Shown: one piece after another, positions 22,188-28,379 of the stretch
How the letters are laid out: the number at the start of each line of letters is the position of its first letter
Position numbering within the stretch: the stretch's first letter is position 1
Virus record (IMG/VR): IMGVR_UViG_3300038461_000042
Location: 1-64,000 of that record
Source of the DNA: a virus
Direction: 5' to 3' (one strand)
Length of the DNA stretch: 64,000 bases
Position numbers and translations under genes: made by a program
Notes under the pieces: generated by a model
Told to the model about the DNA's origin: nothing
The model's input: the letters and a program-made list of their open reading frames with translations, nothing else
Database searches by the model: none

Positions 22188-22373
22188 CTAAATCTTCTGC
22201 GCCAGGATTTCGCGGGCGCGTTGGTAAATCTCGGATTTATGTGCATCCGCGCCGGCAATATCGTCAACCAGGTTGAGCAGGTCCGAAAGTGTATCTTCCA
22301 GGTCTACGGTCCGCTGTGCGATTTCCTTGAGCGTGTAATAGCCGCGCTGTTTGATGTCTGATTGGATGGTCAT
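22188..22373 (-). CDS. Small helical protein
   Basis: The ATG at 22373 overlaps the upstream stop by 4 bp and gives 61 residues. The sequence is helical and acidic (TVDLEDTLSDLLNLVDDIAG). It is closely packed in the operon. No family recognised. Confidence 0.5.
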   Translation of the reverse strand: MTIQSDIKQRGYYTLKEIAQRTVDLEDTLSDLLNLVDDIAGADAHKSEIYQRAREILAQKI

Positions 22374-22615
22374 TTCTGCGCCTCCGGGTTCCACATAAAA
22401 TCAATGCTGAGATAGTCCTTCTTTGGATATACGTCAATACTAGCGTTTGGCGGAGGCAATAAACGGCGGAGGCGGTTTAGGGTTGCTTCTGTGCGAACAT
22501 AAATACTATGACGCGTTGCCGTTTTCGGATGTTTCAAATCATGCCGCCAAAAAACAACCTCTGTATCGCTGTTGGCGTGTTTTTGTACGTCAATTCCGAA
22601 CAATGGGTTTTTCAT
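22370..22615 (-). CDS. Small hypothetical protein
   Basis: This 81-residue basic protein has mixed alpha/beta character (TEVVFWRHDLKHP, then RHSIYVRTEATLNRLRRLL). GAGG lies 4-5 nt before the ATG, and it overlaps both neighbours by 4 bp. It may be a small nucleic-acid-binding protein, but no defined motif is seen. Confidence 0.5.
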   Translation of the reverse strand: MKNPLFGIDVQKHANSDTEVVFWRHDLKHPKTATRHSIYVRTEATLNRLRRLLPPPNASIDVYPKKDYLSIDFMWNPEAQK

Positions 22616-22905
22616 TTTGCCTCGCTTTCTGCAAGTACTTTCCTAGCCGTGTCAATCAGATGGGCCGGAGGAGAATAGGGCAATTCATGCATCATATATT
22701 CTGCGTTCTCGGTAAGCGCGCGCAGGGCCTTGATTAGGGCTGTGTTCTGCATCCTGAGCCGTTTATTTTCTGCGAATGACAATAGGCGGAGATATTCGCC
22801 TTCGGGGATAAGTCGCCAGCCCTGCGCTTCCAGGCTGCGCTTATCGTATGAGTTCCCAACGCGGCGGAGTTCGCCGGTCTTTGAGATTAAAAAGGCTTCG
22901 TACAT
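22612..22905 (-). CDS. Small hypothetical protein
   Basis: This 97-residue protein starts after AAAGGATAAAACC, a good ribosome-binding site. It has an N-terminal strand-turn motif (YEAFLISKTGELRRV) and a long amphipathic helix over the second half. No known domain is recognised. It overlaps the following gene by 4 bp. Confidence 0.55.
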   Translation of the reverse strand: MYEAFLISKTGELRRVGNSYDKRSLEAQGWRLIPEGEYLRLLSFAENKRLRMQNTALIKALRALTENAEYMMHELPYSPPAHLIDTARKVLAESEAK

Positions 22906-22909
22906 GGTT

Positions 22910-23092
22910 TTATCCTTTCTTGATTAGATACACAGATGTAAACGGCGGAGTTTCTTTGATCTTGCCGTTTTCATCTTCCAGGGCGGCGCGGAAGGCGTTT
23001 TTACTGCTCAATACCACGCGATAGATTTTCCCGGAGGGGGTAAGTTTGACAAGCGAGTCAAGCGTACAGGTCTTTAGAATGACGCGGGTCAT
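22910..23092 (-). CDS. Small basic beta-rich protein
   Basis: The ATG at 23092 (just after an in-frame GTG) gives 60 residues, with AAAGGAT upstream. Alternating hydrophobic strands (TRVILKTCTLDSLVKL, IYRVVLSSKN) suggest a small beta barrel. Function unknown. Confidence 0.5.
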   Translation of the reverse strand: MTRVILKTCTLDSLVKLTPSGKIYRVVLSSKNAFRAALEDENGKIKETPPFTSVYLIKKG

Positions 23093-23099
23093 CACAGAT

Positions 23100-23213
23100 T
23101 TATCCTTTCCTCATGGCGTGTATAATCTGATGCTTGCGACAGAGTTTCAAATACCATCCAATGAAAGAGCCCTTGCCCTTTGTCCATCGCGGCTTACATC
23201 TTTTATCACACAT
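23100..23213 (-). CDS. 37-residue basic peptide
   Basis: An ATG preceded by AAAGGGATAAATATC opens a 37-codon frame. The peptide is strongly basic and has a CDKRC pair near its start and a second Cys-His group (LCRKHQIIH), which could bind zinc. It fills an otherwise empty stretch. Confidence is limited by its length. Confidence 0.4.
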   Translation of the reverse strand: MCDKRCKPRWTKGKGSFIGWYLKLCRKHQIIHAMRKG

Positions 23214-23287
23214 GATATTTATCCCTTTCCTCCCCGGCAGGGAATGAGCCTGCTGGGAATGTACGAGTCGTATCGGGAGTTTAGGGT

Positions 23288-23665
23288 TTATATTTCTAAT
23301 CCGGCGCGGTCGGCCAGTTTGCGGGCGGTTTCCTCGAACCCGAACCAGGCTAAAGTATTGCGGTTCTGCGTATCGCGGGCCAGCGGATCGGTTTCATCCC
23401 AGGGGTTCAGTCGGAAGTCTGGGCCGTATTCCTGAACCGCTTCCGCGTACATCGCGTCAATCTCTTTGTGATGTTTGCGGTAGAATGCTAGAGTATCGTG
23501 ATAGTAAATCAGATGCCCAACCATCCCGGAAGAGCAGCCGCCATAAAACAGGTCTTTAAGCAGGTCTTCCGGGGCTGAATAACCGCGATCTTGATAGCGG
23601 TCAATCCAGCGTGCTACGTGCCTTTCAAGTGCTGATTCTGCGAGCGTGTAAAATTTGGTAGTCAT
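23288..23665 (-). CDS. DUF7222-like phage protein
   Basis: This 125-residue protein has features I associate with the DUF7222 family found in phages: ARWIDRYQDRGYSAPEDLL, then GGCSSGMVGHLIYYHD and a C-terminal LAWFGFEETARKLA. The function of the family is unknown. The start has TTTTCTCC-complementary GGAGAAAATGC upstream. It is one of the few genes of the 25160-21022 operon with recognisable relatives, and it argues that the whole operon is phage early genes. Confidence 0.7.
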   Translation of the reverse strand: MTTKFYTLAESALERHVARWIDRYQDRGYSAPEDLLKDLFYGGCSSGMVGHLIYYHDTLAFYRKHHKEIDAMYAEAVQEYGPDFRLNPWDETDPLARDTQNRNTLAWFGFEETARKLADRAGLEI

Positions 23666-23697
23666 TGCATTTTCTCCTTTTTTAGTTTTGCGGGTGA

Positions 23698-23793
23698 CTA
23701 GCGCCGCTTCCGGTCAATCGGGCCGGAACGATTTATTATCATTCCATTCTCTGTGTGCGTGATGTGACATTTAGCATGGTTGCAATATGACAT
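23698..23793 (-). CDS. 31-residue Cys/His peptide
   Basis: The ATG overlaps the upstream stop as TAATG and has AGAGG 8 nt before, so translational coupling is likely. The peptide begins MSYCNHAKCHITH, a cluster of two Cys and three His that could hold zinc, and ends in a basic GPIDRKRR tail. It resembles half of a zinc-finger domain. Function unknown. Confidence 0.45.
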   Translation of the reverse strand: MSYCNHAKCHITHTENGMIINRSGPIDRKRR

Positions 23794-24113
23794 TATTCCT
23801 CTCTGCCGGATAGCCTCCGGCGGGGCGTGAAAGCACGATACGTCACGGAAGTTATTCTAAATACAAGGGCATAATCGCTCCTCTCTCTGACAGTATTGCC
23901 AGGGTATTGACGGGCTGTAATCATCTTACAGCCCGCGCATACCCGGACAATCATGCCTAAAAAATGCACACAGTGTACATTCGATGGAATATAACGATGT
24001 TGGTCAAGTGTGCTGTATGGGTAGCATAAAATACATGCCCGCTGTGTCCACCATAGGATAAAATCACTCTGTGTCCATAAATAAACCAGCTTTGTGTTGC
24101 TATCATTTTTCAT
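23793..24113 (-). CDS. Small zinc-binding-like protein
   Basis: This 106-residue frame has CILC and, about 30 residues later, CVHF and CAGC, a plausible zinc site; the ends are poorly conserved-looking. AAAGG lies directly before the ATG, which is too close, so the true start is uncertain. The TAATG junction with the next small gene supports the C-terminal frame. A competing 49-codon frame overlaps the N-terminal part. Confidence 0.45.
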   Translation of the reverse strand: MKNDSNTKLVYLWTQSDFILWWTQRACILCYPYSTLDQHRYIPSNVHCVHFLGMIVRVCAGCKMITARQYPGNTVRERSDYALVFRITSVTYRAFTPRRRLSGREE

Positions 24114-24176
24114 CCTTTGCGCGGGATTGACCGCCCCGCGCCGCGGCTATACCTTATTCAACCAGGTAGATATGTT

Positions 24177-24407
24177 TCACCAGTTTATATCTGTAATCCG
24201 CTCTACCTGTTTACTGTCAAGTATAAAATTGACTGGCCACGCATTCCCATGTTCCTGTTCAATTCGTCGGTTTACCAGTTCTGCAAAGTCGCGGGCTATT
24301 TCTGGATTGTAAAATAGCCGCGTGACATATTGCCAACTAGTAAAACGGTCTCTGATTAGTCTATGCGGATGCGATACCGTTACTGCATGTTTCCTCGGGT
24401 TTTTCAT
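24177..24407 (-). CDS. Small basic hypothetical protein
   Basis: This 76-residue protein starts after GAGGATAAA. It is basic, with a central helix (PEIARDFAELVNRRIEQEHG). No family recognised. It is surrounded by similar small genes in the same operon. Confidence 0.5.
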   Translation of the reverse strand: MKNPRKHAVTVSHPHRLIRDRFTSWQYVTRLFYNPEIARDFAELVNRRIEQEHGNAWPVNFILDSKQVERITDINW

Positions 24408-24459
24408 TTTATCCTCACTTTCAGAATTCAGAATATGAACACTTGCTTTTTAGTCATGC

Positions 24460-24609
24460 CTATTCGGCCATCCTCCGCTTGAGTTCTCGCTCAAGGCGGA
24501 TGTAGGCGGCCTTTGCTTTATCCGCATTGACGGTATCACCAGCTAGACGATACTCGCGCTCAAGCTTGTGATACTCTTTGGCTGTATGTATGATCTGGGT
24601 GGTTGTCAT
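24460..24609 (-). CDS. 49-residue helical protein
   Basis: The ATG follows AAGAGGACATC, a good ribosome-binding site. The product is a charged coiled coil (AKEYHKLEREYRLAGD, then AYIRLERELKRRM). It fills the gap between two confident small genes. Function unknown. Confidence 0.5.
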   Translation of the reverse strand: MTTTQIIHTAKEYHKLEREYRLAGDTVNADKAKAAYIRLERELKRRMAE

Positions 24610-24652
24610 GATGTCCTCTTGTGTGCGTGTACCATGCGCAGCCCGGCTAAAC

Positions 24653-24859
24653 TTATAGCCGCAATGCTTTTACCAAACTAGTGGCGCTCTCAAGAGCCTC
24701 GGTAAAGGTTGAGTATCCCTCAAGGTGGTGTAGAGTGTGCCACGCGTTGGTCTTAATCATGTAGTCCACGGCGAAGCCGTTATTAATGTGAGATTCTTTC
24801 ACTACCACCTTCCGGTCATACTGCTCACCGAGCGATCTAAACTTGATTTGTGCTTCCAT
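24653..24859 (-). CDS. Small hypothetical protein
   Basis: This 68-residue protein starts after AAGAGGAGTAGAGACT. It has an N-terminal beta hairpin (QIKFRSLGEQYDRKVVVKES) and a helical end. A long structured intergenic leader with three hairpins lies directly upstream. No family recognised. Confidence 0.5.
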   Translation of the reverse strand: MEAQIKFRSLGEQYDRKVVVKESHINNGFAVDYMIKTNAWHTLHHLEGYSTFTEALESATSLVKALRL

Positions 24860-24884
24860 AGTCTCTACTCCTCTTGTCTACTTG

Positions 24885-24962
24885 CCACACTACCACGTAG
24901 TGTGGTCTGATGGGCCGGCCAACCATAAGCTGACCGGCCCATCAGAGAGGCTATACAGCCTC
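24885..24962 (-). promoter_or_regulatory. Array of three consecutive hairpins
   Basis: Three perfect hairpins lie back to back between two genes: 24885-24893/24897-24905 (9 bp), 24907-24918/24934-24945 (12 bp) and 24947-24952/24957-24962 (6 bp). None is followed by a T-run. They would form a rigid RNA element after the first gene of the leftward operon. Possible roles are RNA stabilisation, a processing site or partial termination. Confidence 0.6.
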
Positions 24963-24971
24963 CCCTACAAT

Positions 24972-25160
24972 CTAATCTGGCGACAGCGCTGTATCGGTGG
25001 GTAGGGTCCCGGTATCACCCTCACACTCATACACCTTGTATATCCGCCAACCGATCTTCCGATTGTCTTCAATATTCTCTGGGCTATTGTCCTCGGTGAT
25101 GACAATATACTCCCCGGTTCCGTCCTCGCGTTCGTAGTGCAATATATAAAATGTTGTCAT
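24972..25160 (-). CDS. Small acidic protein, first gene of leftward early operon
   Basis: This 62-residue protein starts after AAGGAG. It has a beta-rich start (TFYILHYEREDGTGEYIVI) and an acidic C-terminus. It is the promoter-proximal gene of the 25160-21022 operon, so it is likely expressed very early. No family recognised. Confidence 0.55.
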   Translation of the reverse strand: MTTFYILHYEREDGTGEYIVITEDNSPENIEDNRKIGWRIYKVYECEGDTGTLPTDTALSPD

Positions 25161-25225
25161 GGCTTATTTACTCCTTATGCTTATTATCGCACGCGCCCAG
25201 CTTGATTACACCTACCATATATCAC

Positions 25226-25253
25226 ATTGTAATATGACGAATGTCATATTCAA
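25226..25253 (-). promoter_or_regulatory. Leftward early promoter with palindromic operator
   Basis: On the minus strand TTGAAT (25253-25248) and TACAAT (25231-25226) are separated by 16 bp. A perfect 8-bp inverted repeat, AATATGAC-GAAT-GTCATATT (25231-25250), fills the spacer, a classical place for a repressor to block polymerase. The operator differs from the repeats at 18247-18270, so another regulator (phage or host) may act here. The rest of 25254-25437 shows no gene I can support. Confidence 0.6.
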
Positions 25254-25437
25254 TATTCAGAATGTGAACGATGGAAACCTGGCGATACATGGACGCGATA
25301 CCGGGGCACGCAGCGTATGCCATGGCGGACAGCGCCGGCCAGCCCGCAGAATTGGGGAACGGGTGGACACGCCAGACTACAGCACCAATCAAGAAATTTA
25401 CAGTTCTCGTTTTCCAATAAATTGCTAGGTTATGCGA

Positions 25438-25443
25438 TATAAT
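25438..25443 (+). promoter_or_regulatory. -10 box for a probably leaderless gene
   Basis: TATAAT ends 7 nt before the A of the ATG at 25450. Transcription would start at or next to the start codon, so the mRNA would have no leader. No clear -35 box is visible (CAATAA at the expected place). Confidence 0.5.
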
Positions 25444-25449
25444 AGAAAC

Positions 25450-25635
25450 ATGAAATGTCCAATTCATGATTATGAACTTGAATATAAAAGAAGCACAACC
25501 AAGACAACAATTCTATGGTGCGCGTGCGGACACCCCGTTATCATTGCAGATGATAAAATGATTAAGTTACTATGGGAACACTATAACGAATCTAAAAGAG
25601 AAACTGTTTTACGGTTCTCGAATTCCACAGAATAG
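25450..25635 (+). CDS. Small Cys/His protein, probably leaderless
   Basis: From the ATG at 25450 the product is 61 residues. It has CPIHDYEL at the start and CACGHPVI in the middle, forming a likely zinc site, and a helical C-terminus. No Shine-Dalgarno site precedes the ATG; instead a TATAAT box ends 7 nt upstream. An in-frame ATG at 25432 lies upstream of that box and would not be transcribed from it. It opens the rightward block leading to the packaging genes. Confidence 0.55.
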   Translation: MKCPIHDYELEYKRSTTKTTILWCACGHPVIIADDKMIKLLWEHYNESKRETVLRFSNSTE

Positions 25636-25758
25636 GCAGGCTACACGAACAAAACGAGGTATAATAGGCTATCCAGCCATCGTGTGCGCGCCAATCGGCA
25701 AACTGTGAAAACAGCACTATGGGCCGAGCGGTGGCTGGAAACCGAAAGGATAAAGGAA

Positions 25759-25950
25759 ATGGATGACCTGAGAATATTAAAGATTATTGAGTATCCAACT
25801 GTCATAAATGCAAAGCACGAGAGTCTATATCGCTCTTACCACATACTAGACTTAGTTGAAATATTGCTTCAAGAGGGAACGCCGCCGAGAATAGCACTGG
25901 CAATATTAAGAGAATTGCGCCTGGCGCGTGGAAAAACGGAGGAAGAATAA
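25759..25950 (+). CDS. Small helical protein
   Basis: The ATG at 25759 follows AAAGGATAAAGGAA; 63 residues result. The sequence is helical (HILDLVEILLQEGTPPRIAL). A TATAAT box at 25660-25665 could give a separate transcript with a leader of about 85 nt, though no good -35 box is seen. The stop overlaps the next start by 1 bp. No family recognised. Confidence 0.5.
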   Translation: MDDLRILKIIEYPTVINAKHESLYRSYHILDLVEILLQEGTPPRIALAILRELRLARGKTEEE

Positions 25951-26240
25951 TGCCAGCACAACAGCAGAAGCAAGTAAAAGGTGGAAAATGTCTTACGACT
26001 TCGGAGACGAAGAAGCAGCACTATGTCACATACAGGTCGTTACATGGAGGAGTGGGTAATAAGATAGTTGGGAGCAAAGAGCATAGAGGCTGTGGGCCAC
26101 TGGCGAGGTATAATCGTCGTAAGCAGGTTGAGGTAAATGCAATTGAGAACGGTAAACGCGGTTTACATCCCACTCTTGGAGAGTTGCCCTATTCTGATAA
26201 GACATTCAGGCTGTTGGCAGATAAGAGGAGAATGAAATGA
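25950..26240 (+). CDS. Small basic hypothetical protein
   Basis: This 96-residue strongly basic protein begins with a Gln/Lys-rich segment and contains a GCGPLARYNRRKQVEV stretch. The composition suggests nucleic-acid binding or disorder. GGAGGAAG precedes the ATG. It overlaps the HNH gene by 4 bp. No family recognised. Confidence 0.5.
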   Translation: MPAQQQKQVKGGKCLTTSETKKQHYVTYRSLHGGVGNKIVGSKEHRGCGPLARYNRRKQVEVNAIENGKRGLHPTLGELPYSDKTFRLLADKRRMK

Positions 26241-26593
26241 GAAGATATAGAAGCAACCAGAGTGTGTTTTCTGCAATTATCGCTCTCTTAATAACGGATT
26301 GGATATTTAGGTCAAGAGAAGGCAATCATAGTGAATATCAAGGCTATTTACAATCTGACCACTGGAAGAGGGTAAGGAACGCAGTTGGGCAAGATGCCAA
26401 TTGGCTATGTGAAGTAAAAGGGTGTGGTAGATACGGGAAAAACCTGAACGCCCATCATTTGCATTATCAAAGTCTTGGAGAGGAAAGAGAGGGAGATGTA
26501 GTGTATCTTTGTCCATATCACCACAAGATGATCCACAAAAATCACGCGTTTAATAAACGGGATGGGGGAGTAATTCCAGCCTTTAACTATTGA
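26237..26593 (+). CDS. HNH endonuclease
   Basis: This 118-residue protein has an N-terminal hydrophobic stretch (about 8-22) and then a compact HNH domain: YLQSDHWKRVRNAV, CEVKGCGRYGKNLNAHHLHY and VVYLCPYHHKMIH, giving two Cys pairs and the H-N-H metal site. HNH proteins next to the terminase genes are part of the packaging machine in HK97-like phages, where they help the large subunit cut DNA. Terminase genes follow about 1.2 kb downstream, which fits that role, although a homing function cannot be excluded. Confidence 0.8.
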   Translation: MRRYRSNQSVFSAIIALLITDWIFRSREGNHSEYQGYLQSDHWKRVRNAVGQDANWLCEVKGCGRYGKNLNAHHLHYQSLGEEREGDVVYLCPYHHKMIHKNHAFNKRDGGVIPAFNY

Positions 26594-26605
26594 TGGGGAA
26601 GAGGT

Positions 26606-26611
26606 TATAAT
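26606..26611 (+). promoter_or_regulatory. -10 box for a probably leaderless gene
   Basis: TATAAT ends 7 nt before the ATG at 26618, the same geometry as at 25438-25450. A TTAACT box at 26583-26588 gives a 17-bp spacer. The transcript would begin at the start codon; no Shine-Dalgarno site is present. Confidence 0.55.
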
Positions 26612-26617
26612 TTTGGT

Positions 26618-27058
26618 ATGGACTTACACATGGTATATAGAAAGTTTACTCCTCCGCAGTTGGCAGAGAATCCAAATAACGCCAATGCGAAATGGTTGAC
26701 AAACCACAGACTGTCTGTTTACATGATTGGAGCAGACCCCGTGGGGAATACCATAATTGCCTATACCGTAGACGTGGAATTAATGCAGGATAATGTCTGG
26801 CAGGATTTTGAGGACGGGATGAACCATTCCAGAGCCGAATGGGTTCCTAAAAATAATTATTGGTTGGCGAACAATTTAAGTCCAAGACAGAAGATGGTAA
26901 CTCTGGTACATGAAACCAAAGAAGATAGAGTGTTGGGTGGCTCAAGTACACAAAAGACCTATGATGACGCACATACCTACGAGGCGAATCCACTGGAGTT
27001 TGAAGCCAGGCATGGAGATACCCTAAAAGTTTTGAGAGATTTAGGATGGAGGTGTTGA
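26618..27058 (+). CDS. Zincin-like hypothetical protein with HExxE motif
   Basis: The 146-residue protein contains TLVHETKEDRVL (H98, E99, E102), followed by TYDDAHTYEANPLEFEAR. This is the pattern of small phage proteins that look like inactive or atypical zinc metallopeptidases (HExxE instead of HExxH, then AN-x-x-E). Whether it cleaves peptides is unknown. It is the first gene after a TATAAT box only 7 nt upstream and is followed after 1 bp by the ferritin-like gene, so the two are co-expressed. Confidence 0.55.
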   Translation: MDLHMVYRKFTPPQLAENPNNANAKWLTNHRLSVYMIGADPVGNTIIAYTVDVELMQDNVWQDFEDGMNHSRAEWVPKNNYWLANNLSPRQKMVTLVHETKEDRVLGGSSTQKTYDDAHTYEANPLEFEARHGDTLKVLRDLGWRC

Positions 27059-27059
27059 T

Positions 27060-27527
27060 ATGTTTCCATTGGTACAAACGCTAGTACAGCAAGAAGTTAC
27101 TTTAGAGAGAACCAACCGGGACTTTTACCGACTTGGTTCGTTTGTACTGGACAATGAAGGCTGGGGAGGGTTTGCAAAATTCTTCAAGAAGTCCAGTGAC
27201 GAAGAGCAGGAACACGCAGACAAGTTCTCCAATCTTCTGGTGGATAGGAATATCAACCCAATGTACGATACGATTCGGAACATTGAGGCGTTGGAAGGAA
27301 ATCCGCTGGTTTGGTGTAAAGCTGCCTACGAAGCAGAGCAAAAGACGACCGCCGCAATCCAGGAAATCTACAAGCAGGCCATGGATGAGGGCGAATATCT
27401 TGTCTTGGAATTTCTACACTGGTTCCTTGAGGAACAGAGAAAGTCTGAACGAGAGGTTTGGGACATCATTCAAATGCTAGAAGCCACGGATGAGTGGAGA
27501 CTGATAGACGAAAAATTGGGAGAGTAA
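27060..27527 (+). CDS. Ferritin-like protein with complete ferroxidase site
   Basis: The 155-residue sequence follows bacterial non-haem ferritin (FtnA) closely along its four helices. QEVTLERTNRDFY supplies E16, SSDEEQEHADKF supplies E49 and H52, EAEQKTTA supplies E93 and Q94, and FLEEQRKSE supplies E125, Q126 and E130. It ends like FtnA with an LIDEKL helix. These are the di-iron ligands, so ferroxidase activity is expected. Ferritins form 24-subunit cages that store iron and limit oxidative damage. The gene lies in the phage operon between the zincin-like protein and small membrane genes that lead into the terminase. Confidence 0.85.
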   Translation: MFPLVQTLVQQEVTLERTNRDFYRLGSFVLDNEGWGGFAKFFKKSSDEEQEHADKFSNLLVDRNINPMYDTIRNIEALEGNPLVWCKAAYEAEQKTTAAIQEIYKQAMDEGEYLVLEFLHWFLEEQRKSEREVWDIIQMLEATDEWRLIDEKLGE

Positions 27528-27529
27528 AT

Positions 27530-27664
27530 ATGAAGAAATTAATTAGGGTCGTTTCAATCACCCTCTTGCTTGGAGGGTTTGTTATTATTGGATTGACGGT
27601 GAACTGGTGGGCGGTATTGGGACTTGCCATGGTTATATTTGGCGCGTCAATGGGTATTCGATGA
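27530..27664 (+). CDS. 44-residue membrane protein
   Basis: An ATG 2 bp after the ferritin-like gene opens 44 codons with two hydrophobic helices (about 6-24 and 26-42). The stop overlaps the next start by 4 bp (ATGA). GAGAGTAAAT precedes the start. Function unknown. Confidence 0.5.
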   Translation: MKKLIRVVSITLLLGGFVIIGLTVNWWAVLGLAMVIFGASMGIR

Positions 27665-27831
27665 TTTACATCTTTAGCGTAGTATTTTTCATCATTGGCG
27701 TTGCCGTTGGGTTAATGTTTTCGCTATGGGTGTTTAGCAAGATGGCGGTAATGGGAAGGTTGTTATTCAAAGCAGATGGAGAGTGGGTTGGGGAAAAAGG
27801 AGCCATAGCAGAAGTTAAGGGGTTAAAATGA
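27661..27831 (+). CDS. Small membrane protein
   Basis: The ATG at 27661 overlaps the previous stop. The 56-residue product has one N-terminal hydrophobic helix (about 2-23, with IIGVAVGLMFSLW) and a soluble C-terminal part. It overlaps the small terminase gene by 4 bp. No family recognised. Confidence 0.5.
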   Translation: MIYIFSVVFFIIGVAVGLMFSLWVFSKMAVMGRLLFKADGEWVGEKGAIAEVKGLK

Positions 27832-28379
27832 CCGACCAAAGAAGGACGTTGATGAAGGCGGCGGCCTTTCCAGGGGAGTTGCACCAAGAAGCCTTTGCAA
27901 TCTGGTACAAATTAGAAAAACCAACTCTTAAGCAGGTTGCAAGTCTATTACAAGAACAACGCGGAGAGAAAACTTCTCCGACCGTAAGAACACTCCGGCT
28001 TTGGCAACATGACGATTCCTGGGACGATCACGCCGATGCCCTGGATGCACAATCTGAGCAAGCGGGGGATATGGAGATTATAAGACAACGGCAGGGCATC
28101 ATACAAAAGATGGCTACCGTAGGTGCAGAACTGGTAGACATGGGGATGGGCTACTTGAAAGAACATGGCATCGAAAACTCTGCCGATGCAATCAGGGCTA
28201 TTGGAAAAGGTGCTGAGTTACAAGACAAGTTGCTCGGTTGGGCTGCCTACTTTGCAGAATTAAGTACCGCAACCAATGAGGAATTGGAAAAGAAACTGAA
28301 ACACTTCATGGGCGAAGAACCAATTGAGGCCACGGTTGTAGATGCAACAGAACAAGACGATTCGGAAAGACCTGAGTGA
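27828..28379 (+). CDS. terS: Terminase small subunit-like protein
   Basis: The 183-residue protein has an N-terminal DNA-binding helix-turn-helix region (about 20-60: LHQEAFAIWYKLEKPTLKQV, then TVRTLRLWQHDDSW), a helical middle and an acidic C-terminus (TEQDDSERPE). This is the layout of small terminase subunits that recognise the packaging site, assemble as rings and recruit the large subunit. The large subunit gene overlaps it by 38 bp. The call rests on architecture and position. Confidence 0.7.
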   Translation: MTDQRRTLMKAAAFPGELHQEAFAIWYKLEKPTLKQVASLLQEQRGEKTSPTVRTLRLWQHDDSWDDHADALDAQSEQAGDMEIIRQRQGIIQKMATVGAELVDMGMGYLKEHGIENSADAIRAIGKGAELQDKLLGWAAYFAELSTATNEELEKKLKHFMGEEPIEATVVDATEQDDSERPE

